A stretch of 64,000 bases of DNA, from the NCBI GenBank assembly GCA_030704615.1, contig CM060731.1:56524756-56588755 (forward strand), written 5' to 3'. The stretch comes from Takakia lepidozioides (lineage: Eukaryota > Streptophyta > Takakiopsida > Takakiales > Takakiaceae). A program made the translations under genes and the position numbers. A model generated the notes under the pieces. The model ran no database searches, had not been told where the DNA came from, and saw only the letters and a program-made list of their open reading frames with translations. This document shows, piece by piece, positions 10,054 to 21,890 of this stretch; position 1 is the first letter of the stretch, and every line of letters starts with the position of its first letter.

Positions 10054-11872
10054 TAACCCCTAAGGGCCTGCCATTGGGCAAATTTCATCCCCCATAAAGT
10101 AACATCTAACGAGTTAACCCTTAAACGACGACGCGACCCGATTCGGGTTGCATCATTTTGCAGGGGAGGGCGTATCTCCGTCGGATGACATCCGATGGAG
10201 ATGCGGCCTGAATGAATTCTGTAGGCCATCCAGTCCTCTACACGCCGCAACAAATTTTTTAGGGATTCAATATATTCCCTGCATGCTAGAATTTATGGAG
10301 TGGCTGGGTTTCGCCATTTTGTGTGGTGCAGGGGGTGGCCACGCCCGTTGACCGGGCACGGAACTCCTAGATTTGCACAGCTGGCAGGTCAAACCATTGC
10401 TTCCGGCACGTTTCTGGCACCAGAAAGCCTGCTTTGTCGTTGGCCGGAAAACCCACTCTTTTCCATCGATGTATGAACCTTCCTCCAAATCCCAAAATGT
10501 TTTTGCAGCGGCCTTTGCAGTGGAGTGCTTCATAGAATGACCGTTGAAATTTCCTGGCAAGTCCCTATTTCAGGGCATTTGGAAGCCCTCAGCTGGCCAG
10601 AGCAACTTGGAATGAATTTTATCCACCCCGCTTCACATACAAAGCACCCCCCCTCTAATTTTGGGGGTTCAGGCCCATTTTTTGCAGGGAGTACCCCTTC
10701 ATTGGCCCAAATTCAGAATCTGGAACCCATTCACTCAAGAAAAATCTGGAAAATGCCAATTTGGCATGGTCAAACCCATTTTTATCACTTGGTTTTTTGC
10801 ATTTTCACAATTTAGGCCTTTTTATTTTGTTATAATCTCCCAAATACAACGGTTAAAAGTCCTGTAATTTGTCCACGTCATTTATGATGTCAATAGGGAT
10901 GCACGTGTACGGTTCATCCACGTGGATGTCAGTGGTTAGGTAGTTACAGCGATTTTAGAGAGGGTATATACGGTAGCCTCTTAAACGGTTGGGCAGAAAA
11001 TAATTATTTTAAGCATTTGTCCAAAAAAAATATAAAATTCAGAACGTAATAGTCCAATCATGCAAATTTTTTGAAAACAAATGCTGAAATTTTATAAATT
11101 TTCATCAAAAAAATGCCCAAATCTTGAAAATTATAATTAAATGTGTATTGAAATTATCTTGATTCATAGAAGTACATCATGATAGTTCTGATTACTGTCA
11201 ATCTATAGGCTATGAAAAGAAATCAAAATCAACCTACTTTTTCATAAGCTCAATCCAAAAAACTGAGAGAAAATTGAGAGAGACTCAATCATTACTTCAG
11301 AAACATCTTTTGCTAGTTCTTCTTCAACTACCACTAATTCGAATTCAGTACCACTAGACCAAGTCTCTGTAGACAAATCTGATAGAGCTATGTTGAATAA
11401 AGAAGAGGTTGCATTACGTTCAATGGCCTCATTTTGAAACTCAGTGTCAAAAGGTCTCAATAGTCCCCAGGCTGACCAGCCTTTTCTAATCGTACCCTCC
11501 ATCCTCGCCACATCTTTTCCATGACTGTAATAACCAACCACAAACCAGGTTTTTTAAGTTTTTTACAGAAAGATCAGGTCGAACGTCTTTGGGAGCAACT
11601 TCTCTTTGAAGTTGTTGTCGAACTTGAGCGGAACTCCACTTTGAATACTGCATTTTGATTACTCACTGACTTGTTGCCCAATTAATACGTATTTGGCTCA
11701 TGAGTAAACTTCATAACTGGATTGCCCAAATAAGATATATTAATGTGATATTACCCAACCGTTCAAAGAAAAAAATAAAATATATTGGGCAAATTTCTGC
11801 CCAACCGTATAAGAGGCTACGGTACATGTTTTGTCAAAAAGTCCAAAAAGTTAGCTCATCCTTTAGGGGTTA
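10054..11872 (+). repeat. Copy B of the TTAACCCCTAA repeat family, interrupted by a younger element
   Basis: The left edge reads ttaacccctaagggc and the right edge is the reverse complement, rcctttaggggttaa, so copy B has short terminal inverted repeats. It shares ordered blocks with copy A (4676-5160) in opposite orientation. A separate 852-bp element (10971-11822) sits inside it; the copy A sequence crosses the corresponding point without it. A small hairpin, atctccgtcggat-ac-atccgatggagat, lies at about 10172-10202. Confidence 0.5.
10971..11822. mobile_element. 852-bp inverted-repeat DNA element with TA target duplication
   Basis: The left terminus cggtagcctcttaaacggtt matches the reverse complement of the right terminus (ccgtagcctcttatacggtt), and similarity continues through gggcagaaa. 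TA flanks both sides (10969-10970 and 11823-11824), and copy A shows the probable empty site. The TA duplication would suit a Tc1/mariner-like or similar superfamily, but the termini match no family I can name. The interior is AT-rich and carries one minus-strand frame (11242-11541) with no recognisable motif. Confidence 0.65.
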
Positions 11873-12600
11873 ACTGAGGCTACACACCTACCTTAATGTT
11901 ACATCCAAAATAATGAACCATACCACATTCACCTTGCCTACCACGACATACATCAACTCAACAAATTGCGGAGTATTTCACCATAAGACGAGTTTAATGT
12001 TTTAGTAGGGGTTTTTTTGTTTTTGGATTTTGCAAAGTATGAAATTTGAGCTTTGACCAAGCTATTTGAGTGACGGGTCAATTTTTCTTGCTTCTGCCTC
12101 CACATAGAAAGCCTCTCATTGTTTGATAATAGGATTTCAATGGGGGCACATGTGGTTGCGGCGGGGCCCGCATGTGGGAGAGGGGTTCACGAGGGGTGGG
12201 GCGCCCCCTACCCGGCGGGGTTACTATGCTTGGGTGAGCCGCCCCGGGGCGCGCTTCCCGCGCACATAGGTTGCTTGTAGCATCAATGCAGATGCGCTCG
12301 CAGGTCGGTGTCTTCTCCATTGCTGGCCGAGGGTGCGGGCGTCAAAGAAGGGCGGGACTGTTATGTCACGATCTTTATGTAAGTAGCGCACGTTGTCAGC
12401 GTGTTTTATGTTTTATCGTTCGATGTATTGTGATTGGGCCCACAAAACACCTGAAATATGTAGATAAATAATTAATTATTTCAAGGGTTTGTAGAAAGTC
12501 GCTTGTAGTGTGGTGGTAAAGAGCAACTTGTGATGAATGTGATCCTGGCATACGATATTGTGGCGGTAATGAGTGTTTATTATAAATATATATTTTGTTT
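11873..12600. other. Intergenic, with a GC-rich patch at 12130-12265
   Basis: No convincing coding frame. The GC-rich patch (gcggggcccgcatg..., gccccggggcgcgc) resembles those at 5280 and 53395 in composition. Confidence 0.3.
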
Positions 12601-12629
12601 GAGGAGGGTCTGAAGATTGGAGTTAGGCG

Positions 12630-12780
12630 CTCGCCAGTTGGAGTCTGAGCAAGTCTGTTGCTCAGTCTGCTTGCCGGTCAGTCCGCTCGCCAATCGCCTG
12701 TCTGCTGGTCAATCCGCTCGCCAGTTGGAGTCATGCTGGAGAAATCAGTCTCTTGGAGGGTTGGCCAGTCCGCTAAAAGG
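12630..12780. repeat. Short degenerate minisatellite based on CAGTCCGCTCGCCA
   Basis: Variants of ctcgccagttggagtc and cagtccgctcgccaat recur several times within about 150 bases. The repeat is imperfect and shows no coding logic. Confidence 0.45.
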
Positions 12781-12992
12781 TCCGCCGCCGTTAAAGAACT
12801 AGGACTTAGAAAAAATTCAGAATCTAGACCCGGTGAAAGGGGGGCGTATTGGCGAGGCCCATTGGAGTATTGAAGATGCTATTATCCTATAATGAGAGGC
12901 ACATAGAAATGTGATGTGATATCATAGCCATTACTTATTTATTTATTATTTTAAATAAATAAAAGGGACGGAGGCCCTTTCTATCAAATTAA

Positions 12993-13938
12993 GGGCCACT
13001 TTACACTAACGACCAAGACCAAGCGAAAATGGAGCATTCTTATTGGTCGAGGGCCAAAAATTGGTCCCAAGGGCTTTACACTAGGGACAAAGCCCAAAAG
13101 ACCAAAGCGGGCCAATATGCTTACATGGCACTTACTTTTGGCCCGAACTCTTAGTCCAGACCAGTGTTGGATTGGTATCGTATTTTGAGAACACCAAGCT
13201 GGTATTGGTATATAGGCCTCCGGCCAATTGTGATACCGGGGAGATACTGGTATTGGCAGAAATCTGAGATTTGGATACCATGGTGGTATCAATAATACAG
13301 ATTGGTGTGGTGTTTTACGGGTATCAATAGCAAGAGTTTTTAGAATTTGATACCAGGGTATTATCAATACTGGTTTGGTATAAAAAAAACTCATGATATG
13401 TTTTTATGAGGCCCACTTCTCATATAAATGTGTACAAGCAGGCTTCTGATTTGAATTTTGCTTACTGAAAGCTGCACGATATGACGACGGCATAATCATA
13501 GATCACACCCCCAAGACCTGATTTTGCTTATTGAAAGCTGCATCCATATCGTGCATATTGCGCCGTCGATATTGATACCTAGGTTTTCCTCATAAAAATG
13601 GATCTGGTACTGGTATCAGGTACCAGATTTTCAACCACCTACCAGACTGGTAGGGTATCGTCCACAGTATTAGGAAGCAGATACCACGCCAATACGGGTA
13701 TATGCTAGGTAGAGGCCTGAGGTGATACCAGACTGGTCTGGTACTTCATACCAGGATACATACCAATATTGATACCAGTTTCTTATTGGTATACCAGTCC
13801 AACACTGGTCTAGACCAAGGAAAAGGAACCCTCCTAATAGCTGGGCCCAACTCTTGGGGTCCGGACCAAGACCAGCCCAAGAGTGGCACTTCTTGGTCAC
13901 ATGATTTCTTGGTCTTGGTCCCTAGTGTAAAGTGGCCC
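12993..13938. mobile_element. Tourist-like MITE (PIF/Harbinger type), split by a nested hAT MITE
   Basis: The termini gggccactttacactaacga and (reverse complement of the right end) gggccactttacactaggga are near-identical for about 30 bases. The element is flanked by TAA at 12990-12992 and 13939-13941. A 3-bp TWA duplication with termini starting GGGCC fits the Tourist group of PIF/Harbinger MITEs. Removing the nested insertion and its duplicated target leaves about 290 bp, a normal MITE size. No transposase is present. Confidence 0.8.
13162..13807. mobile_element. Non-autonomous hAT-like MITE nested in the Tourist-like MITE
   Basis: The element is 646 bp with termini cagtgttgg at the left and ccaacactg at the right. 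Its 8-bp flanks are gtccagac (13154-13161) and gtctagac (13808-13815), one mismatch. An 8-bp duplication with termini starting CAGTG is the hAT signature. The interior is filled with ggtatcaatac/ggtaccag-type short repeats in both orientations and has no coding capacity. Confidence 0.8.
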
Positions 13939-13941
13939 TAA

Positions 13942-14499
13942 GAATTCGAGGAAAAAATAACCTCGACATAGCCATGAGGCGAATGGGGGATGTACAACTT
14001 TTGTGAAAATTTGAAGTCAAACAACTTTTGTTTTTAGGGTTCTTTGCGTGTGTTTGAGGGGGGTCAAGATGACTTCCATGGCTTGGCAATTCAAGGTGAG
14101 CCCATTCCAAAAATTAATCCATTGATAATGAGATGTTTTACTCAATCCCTTTAATGGTGAGGGTGTGGAATGCATTACAATAGTCAGCCAGGTCAAAACA
14201 AATTCTAGGTCCAAGGATACCACCTTATTGAGCCCAACTATGGGCCAATATGTCTTTGTCTCGTAGACAGTCAACTCTACATGGCCCCTCCAGCATGCTC
14301 CAATTTCATGACCCCTGTTTTAAATTCTAAAAATTCTACAAGGCTCCCAGTGGTGGTGGAGCTGTTGTAGGCCTCAGTGTTCCATGTGAATTCTTTTCTG
14401 TAACAAGTGTCAACTGTGTTGCAGACTTGCTAAAACATGTTGGTCAGTAAATATGATAATCCTACAGAACTTAGGATATGAGACTTTGAAGCCAGAAAT
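13942..14499. other. Intergenic, nothing recognised
   Basis: Only short frames without domains. Confidence 0.25.
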
Positions 14500-14571
14500 A
14501 AAAATCGCCAATGAGCTGAGGGTGATGTTGGGAGCACTCCCAACATCACCCTCAGCTCATTGGCGATTTTT
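14500..14571. repeat. Perfect 35-bp inverted repeat with a 2-base centre
   Basis: The left arm 14500-14534 (aaaaatcgccaatgagctga to its end in gttgggag) is the exact reverse complement of the right arm 14537-14571; only 'ca' separates them. Neither flank extends the pairing. I checked it base by base. The loop is too short for a miRNA precursor. A snap-back (template-switch) duplication is the simplest origin. Confidence 0.95.
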
Positions 14572-15831
14572 GTCCCCTTCTTTACAGAATGTAGGGAACG
14601 AAAAGGAAAGCTAGGAAAAGAAAAATGTGCATGTGAGCTGTAATGCTTCACAATAAGATGCCTAATGTGACAGACCCCCTGGGAAACAAGCCCACCTATG
14701 TCGTGAGAAATCTCAATATGGATGCACCATAGCTATTTTGCAACTGGGTAGCTTAGTGCAAGAATTAGCACTGCTTGTTGCTGTATGACACTAGTTCTGC
14801 CACCATGCCAATAAAACATACAGCACTGTGAGACAAGAAGGAAACAGATGAAGAAGCACGTCCATGGGTGGTCCAGAGGTGGGAGGGAGAAAGATAGGGG
14901 TCTTCTTGTCAAGACCAGAATGGACATTGACAATACAGCCTCACTAAAATTTACCAGTTTCAATGTGAGGAGGTGGGCCATGTTGTCAGAAATGTAAATG
15001 CAGTTGGATCCATTAAAAAATATTAAAATCTACAAAAAGTACATAGAAAAATCTACTCCATCAAAGTCCTAAACAGGTCTCGTGGGCCCTTAAGGGTTAA
15101 TACATAAGATGAAAGAGTTTCTCGTTGTGATCATGTGATGTTGACTGTTGAACCGCTTTAGGGAATGTGTAAGAAATCACCACACATTCATGAGTTGCTA
15201 CGTCGAAAATCACACGCAGGTCATCCTTGTATTGTACACGAGGGTGCATGAGGAGTTTTTGCGGTAGGAGAGGACAGAGAGAAGAGACTAGTAAGAGAAA
15301 CATTGTAGTGGGTACTCCGTTGGGTGGACACATGGAATCGACGATGAATGACAAGAATAATTGATGTACAAGTGTGGAAACCGGGACAGTGTCAACATTA
15401 TCTCCACTATATAACGTGAGGGATTCAATACACACTTCTCGGGCAACTTGGGCAGTCAGTCACCGGTCTCTCAAATTGCAAACTCGGATAGATCTAATCT
15501 CCTGTTCCACTTCACCTGTCACCTCGAATCTAGAAAACCCACGGTATAAATCTGGCCACTAGATCTGTGACCAGACCGCACTTGTGGTCCGCAGGGAAAA
15601 ACAGATCAGTAGCGAGGCCAAGCTCGGCTTACATGACTAGTATCGTGGTTGGGACAGATATGAATTCTGCCTAAGCAGTCTAGAGGGTTAGAAGAACGTA
15701 CATCTAGTCACAAATGTGGCCTATGGTCATCTTCAATGTTTGCATCTAGTGTACATTACAGTAATTCAAGGGGTTCCTTTTGGAGAGGTCCGGCAGATTG
15801 AATGCCAAAGGCCAGCCTCATCCATTAAAAT
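14572..15831. other. Intergenic, 3' flank of the transporter gene
   Basis: No confident gene. A ttaagggttaa motif near 15090-15100 resembles the terminus of the TTAACCCCTAA repeat family, but no partner end was found. Confidence 0.25.
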
Positions 15832-18800
15832 CTACGCACCCTGAGGTTTTAGCTTGCTGTAATCCGGTGACATGTAGCCTGGAGGTGCTAATTCGATCCC
15901 TGAGGAGGCAGCTCTGGGTGAGGTAACATTGGGTGAGAAGAGGGGTGAAAAAATATAGCGTGGGGATCTGAGCGGTTCTCTGAGCGGAGATTGGTGTGGT
16001 GATACCTTAGTATCTCGGCTGGGCGCGGAGCTCATTGACGTCTCTACTCTGAGAGGAGTTCTACTCTCGGAACGCGGAAGCACCTTCGGGGATCTCAATG
16101 GTGACATCATTGGTGATGCCTTCATCTCCGCTGCAGCAGACTCTCCACCTGGAGCAGCGGAGTCGTCCACGCCGTAAGGCCTAGTGTTGATAGCCGTCTT
16201 GTACTCGTACCACCGAGTGGCGACCACGAAGACAACAAAATTGAGGAAGCTGCAGACGGCTAGAAAGGCGTAGTAATAGTTCAAGTGGTTCTTGTTCAGA
16301 TTGCTATCGTGAACCCATCCATGATTGGATTTCTTGGTGATGCCATTGATGCTAGGGACAAGGACCCCACTCTGGAAAAACCCCAGGGATATGGCCAGCA
16401 AAGAAAGACCTGCGGATAAGCCCCTCATCTCCACAGGGGACTCGGACCAAAAGAACTCCAACAGGCCCACGTACGTAAACAAGTCTGCACTGAACAGAAG
16501 GATCCACTGTGGGAGGAGCCAGAAGATGCTCATGGGGACAGTTGCCATGGGGTTTTCAACGAGGTTGTGAGATCTAGCGACCCTGAGCCGGATAGTTTCA
16601 ACGACTGATGCATAGGCCATTGCAAAGATAGACAATACCAAACCGAGGCCAATCCGCTGCAAGTGAGTGATGCCATGGCTGTGCCCAGTGTAGCGCCGCA
16701 CAAAGGGCACAAACCAGCGATCGTATATAGCAATTTCAACCAGCACGAAAGCCGCAGCTATGGCCGACAACGATGGAGGCGGGTACTGGAAATGCTTCCC
16801 AATCCTTCGCTCCATGGTGTATCCTTGCTCGACTCCCCAGGTCTGCATCTGGCCCACCACCATGTACAGAAATAGAACACCAAAGGTAACTGGCAAGCAC
16901 CGAAGAAGCTTCTTGAGTTCCTCCACCTGTGTGACAGTGCACAGCCGCCATGGATCTACAGCAGTCGCAGCTCCACTCCCAGTCTCCGTCTCCTGCACTA
17001 CTGCGGCTTTGTCTAGCAACCTTCAAATTCCAGGCACAGAGCAGACACACCCCACATTGTTCAGCTTATACATCTTGATCAGTCTCCTCTACATTTATAC
17101 GGTATACATTGATACGGTACTATGTGGTATGCATGTAGTGTACTGTATGATAGGAGACGACCCGGCCCTCCTTAGCTGGCCCACGGTGTCCACTGTGGAT
17201 ACGCAAAAAGCCTGTGCGCAGCCCGCCCACCGAGAAGGCTGCCATGTGCTGCTCCTACTTACCCACCGCCCCTTCTCGTCTTCTTTGGCTGGCCTTGCTT
17301 GTCTTTTAGCGTTGACGGGGGTGCTATCGAGTTAGTTACTATAAGATATCAATGAGACGCTGTGTTCTGACCGACACAAAAGTCCTCTGATGAGGAAATT
17401 ATGTCGCATGGGATCTTTCCCTGGAATCATGGGTACTTTGGTACCTCGGATAATATCTGAGGTCCCACACACTGTTCCTCGAATTGTTTATCCTTCGCGA
17501 AAGTAAAAGGCAATGTAGGCTTAGTAGTATGTAGAAACTGAATCTTACTGTACATCATATACATACTCGCCTCCAGGCATTGAAGAATACATGTGCAGTG
17601 GATGTATAGGCCCCGATCGTGATTTCCTTTCAGAACTACACCGAGGAACTAGGACCTTCAGGCCATCCAAGTACGGTCTCCATCGTGTGACCTCTTTGGA
17701 ATCCGTAAGACTCCTCAATTTTGTTAACATAATTCTAGGACCTGAATTACAGGGACGGAAAAACTGAGACGTGGAACAACCAGTACTTTGGGAGAGTTTT
17801 GAGAGCTTACGTCATGCCCTTGGAGTGAGGGAGCGAGTGATATCGTTTGAGGGTTGGGGGAGCTGACTCCTCGTCACGGACCTCGAACAGCATGGTGCTG
17901 TCGGCCGGTTGTTTCGCACGCCACTTCCGACCAGCTGCAACCAGAACTTGGGCTGCACGAGTCAGAGGGCTCCCATGAGGCCTTTGATGTCTGTAGAGAG
18001 GAGTACCAGCCAAAAAGCTGATTGTCGACAACACCATGGCAAACCCAATTGTTGCAAACCCCCAGACCCATGACACATTCTCAGCGAGGTAGATGACACC
18101 CGTGATAGACACTATGGCTCCAATACTCATGAAGAAGAACAACCAGTTGAAATATTTCCGAATGCTTCTCTTCTCCTCCGGGTCTTCCTGATCAAACTGG
18201 TCCGCCCCCAGGGTGGATAGGTTCGGTCTCACACAACCTGTTCCCAAAGCAATCATATAGAGGGCAAAGAAAAACAACGCATATCCTGTGGTGCCAGTGA
18301 AAGGTGGACATGTTTTATCGTTCGCTGGGCAGTTTGGTTTCAATCCTGGCACTGCAGCCGTAATCACCAACAAAATAATGCCCTGCATCCACCAACAGTA
18401 GTTCATGGAGTGATTAGCTATTAGGATTGAGCGCCATAATGCACTAGTTCAAATTCCGCACTTGACTTTGAAACGCATTCAAGATAGGCTCATCTACATG
18501 ATTTCCTTTGTTGGCCATACATGTTTCAAACCGTGACTTTGTACGAAATTACAGAGCTCACAAGGTCCAGATGATGCCAGGAATGTAGTACAGATCGAAC
18601 ACTTCATAGCAGTTGTGTGTAAGAACACTTAGATTTATATCCGCATCCTTCCTATAATTTCAATGGATCCTCGATCGATGCATCTCCAGTTCGTGATTTA
18701 TTGAAGCTCAGGAACTGCTCGAGGGCCAAAATTGGAACGTACCTATTTGGACCATGAATTAGGACTTTCCTGAAGACTTATACTGAGGTCGACAGATATG

Positions 18801-19557
18801 TGAGTGCACACTATGGGCCGCCCTTATATTGTTCGTGGCAAGATGGTTTAGTTAGATACAGTCCAGCTTCCAAAGTCAAGTTGTACGATTAGAACTGCGT
18901 TTCTGAGCTCGTACCAGAAGCTCAATGAGAGCGGCGATAATGGTGGTCCAATACCGGCCCAAATAAGCATCAGCCACATATCCTCCGATGAGAGATGTTA
19001 TAAACGAAGTACCCCAGTAATTTGTCACATCGGTGGCGGCCGTCACGGTGGGTAGATGCATAGGACCCGTCAAATACGTCATCAGGTTGAAGGCGATTCC
19101 TAGGCTCACTATTGTCTCGAACATTGCGGCCCCTGCGCACACAAGAAAGTCAGGTCCACAGTGGTCACTTGAAAGGCTTCCTGCTTAAGTTACATGCTAG
19201 AGCTACTTGTTATCAACCAAGGTCGATTGGGGAAATTGAGAGAGAGTTGAGCAAGTGATTAAAGAGTTCGATCGTTTACTAGTTAGTTACGCCGAGAGGA
19301 GCTCAAATGTCAAATGGGCCAGCTGCGTATGCTGAACGTACAGATACATAAATCGTGCAAGCTTGGTTAATAGACGATGAAGTGCTTGTACCATAGATGA
19401 AGGGAGCTGTTTTCCAACCGCCGGTCGTCGCCTTATCAGCAGGCCGCCCTCTCCAGTCCACAGACCCGTCTTCTGTGGTCCCCTTGACTGCCGATCTTGC
19501 ATCTGGTACTTTTTTGTAATCCATATTCTCATCATCATCCAGGTCCGCCTGATGCAT
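15832..19557 (-). CDS. NRT1/PTR family (NPF) transporter, four exons
   Basis: Exons on the minus strand are 19557-19392, 19132-18915, 18382-17811 and 17020-15832, joined with matching phases (1, 0, 2). They give 2145 nt and 714 residues. Family features are clear: TNYWGTSFITSLIGGYVADAYLGRYWT (PTR signature 1), GADQFD, FNWLFFFMSIGA (signature 2 region), GTPLYRHQRPHGSPLTRAAQVL before the central cytosolic loop, then LLDKAAVV leading into the second six-helix half. NPF proteins are plasma-membrane or vacuolar carriers of nitrate, peptides, hormones or glucosinolates; the substrate cannot be read from sequence. Two oddities. The first-helix ExxE[R/K] proton-coupling motif reads AAMFET, keeping only one acidic residue. 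The protein also carries a C-terminal tail of about 120 residues rich in Ser-Pro-Leu-Arg repeats, making it longer than usual (about 580-650). The ATG at 19557 gives a plausible acidic N-terminus of about 50 residues. Confidence 0.9.
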
Positions 19558-21661
19558 ATGCGCAGACCGAAGGGGTTAATATGATCTGCTGATGCGGACT
19601 CTAAGAAATTCGGTGATTTTCAGGGTTCCATACATTGTTTGCGAGCTCAGTTGCCAGCACATTAACAGAGCTGCCGGCCAAAGCGTGTGAGTAGTGAGTA
19701 CCAGCTGTCAGATCTAATCGTAAGGAGGGAGTAGCATGGATATAGGAGCATCAAAATCGACCTTCAGAGACAAAAAAGGCTTAAAGACCTAGAGTTTTAA
19801 GAACCTGTACATAGACTAGAGTTCACTACAGATCCTCTGCCCACTTCTTAACATCTGGAACTAGCTTGAAAGTTCTCATACATACGTATATGCTTGAAGC
19901 TTGAACAAGTCTTACTACTACTAAACTAGTTAAAACTTACCTATATAGATCTATGAGTTCATCAAGATCAGCAGAGTGGAAGACTCGGTACACACTTCAG
20001 TAGTTTAGGTCCATGGATTTGTTGTACAAATTTACATATGAGTTCAATTATAAATGCGAACTCCCCTACTTGTTCAACTGTGTCCTGTCCTCCAGCGTGG
20101 CGTAACGTGCGTCTTTGAACAAAGGAAGCTCGGTTACCACTTGATGGCTGTATATGCACCATGTTTGTTGCTGATTTACATCCTAGTCTAAGCCCATGTA
20201 TAATTCAAACGTTATAGACTTTAATAGCGGTGCAAGTGTACCGCTGGCAGCAAAGTCTAGTTAGAATAGAATACTGAAACTTGTATGTTCACGAGATGTC
20301 ATGGACAATTAGATAGAGAGCGAGATACATCGTGCCCGGCTTGTCAGCATTAAGGGTAGATTGTATGTAACTGTTTTGAACATCTGGAATCTACGGAAAG
20401 GAACTCTTACCGTCGTGGGTCCAACATAGGGTATGCAGCCAGCACAAAATGCCATCTTTAACAGAAGTTCCTCAAGTCGAGCTCCTCTGCGTGTTTGTCT
20501 ATCTCTCTCAGTCCAAGCGCGCCAACTTGCAAGCCTCTCTTACCGCTATCTACCTGCCTCGCTTTCAGCTCGATCTGCAACCAGATGTGCAGGAGAGCTG
20601 CCTGTACTCTCAAGTCCCAAATCGAGAGCCTTCTGAATTATCGGCCTGCCAGGACATAAATCTCCCCCAACTCTGTAATCAGCTCAGTTCAGGAGTCGCC
20701 CTGTCAATCTCTTCCTCTCACCACCTCAATCCTCGACTAAACTTAGGCTCCTGGGCAAACACTCTCAACCTCTTGCTGATTACAACCACCTTCGGGCATG
20801 GAAGTCGGCAATACTGATCGATGCTGAGACCAGTCTGCGAGGTGTGTGAGGGAGAGTAGGTGGGGTTCTGGAAGTCGAAGGTCTTATAAGGACATGAGAG
20901 CCTAGCTGCGTATGCGACCGCCGCCCTCACGTCAGCGTTGTCACAAGTTAGGACTCAAAGTGCACATTTTGTGTAGTCTACGCACTGCTCCAGTAAGACG
21001 ATGGAAGCTCAAACTCCTCAATTGTAAATTGACTACACTGGCTCCTGGACACAATCATTGTTTTTCTTTTTCTTTTCTCTTCCTTTTTCCCCTTTCCTTC
21101 GAGGAACCTTTCCTCTCCTCTACAGTTGTCCCTTGTGGTTTTCTCTTGATAAAGCACTCGAGGGTTGTGTTCAAACACAGGGCCCACCCGAACTGACATC
21201 TTTCAGACAAATCAGAAATGACAAGAGAAGTGACACCTTGTCAGTGTCATTGGAAATTTAGGTGGTACTGTATGAGGATTCAACGGCGCAGTGACAAGAG
21301 GAAGTGAGATTTGTGAAAGAATGAAGATCGGCAGTGCAGCGCACCTGTAAAGCATGCCGCTTTGACCATGGACCCTCAAGTGAGCTCACCCCTCGACCTT
21401 CAATCCCACACTGCTGCACACTTTTCAACCTCTCCTTAATATCCGAGGCCGAGATAACTTAGATGTGACTACGTTGTGGAAATAAAAAGTCGAGAGGTCA
21501 AAGTGGGTATGCGTCACAACGTGGACTGCCATCGCTGCTCTCTGCCACCGAACCTTCTCGCATCCCGACTTCGTGCTTCTCAACCCTCCCGCTTACCCAT
21601 CTACCTAGTGCCTCAGCGTTCCCGAGCAGAATGGATCTTTCAACGGCACGCTTGAAACACT
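19558..21661. other. Intergenic, 5' flank of the transporter gene
   Basis: This should hold the NPF promoter on the minus strand, but I see no clear TATA placement. Plus-strand frames around 20433-20817 lack any domain. Confidence 0.3.
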
Positions 21662-21683
21662 GGTAGGTAGGTAGGTAGGTAGC
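21662..21683. repeat. (GGTA)n microsatellite
   Basis: Five tandem ggta units. A short minisatellite of gcaggaagccg units follows at about 21850-21890. Confidence 0.85.
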
Positions 21684-21890
21684 AGCGGGAGTAGAGTGTT
21701 GCTGCAGAGTGAAGGCGGGCTGCTCGATCTAGAAGCCCGCCTGTTCTGACTCACGCAGATGAGGATGGATGAGAGTCATCGCTTCTTGTGGCATTCATTA
21801 GCCGGCAGAGTGGACACGTGATCTCGTAGGGCTGACCTTACTAGTAGGGGCAGGCAGCGGGCAGGAAGCCGGCAGGAAGCCGGCAGGCCA

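Noticed and set aside
14500-14571. Palindrome as a miRNA precursor or terminator hairpin
   Set aside because: A 2-base loop and fully perfect arms do not fit a plant pre-miRNA, and intrinsic terminators are not a nuclear plant feature.
20433-20817. Plus-strand frames upstream of the transporter gene
   Set aside because: They overlap in two frames, have no motif, and lie in the likely promoter region of the minus-strand NPF gene.
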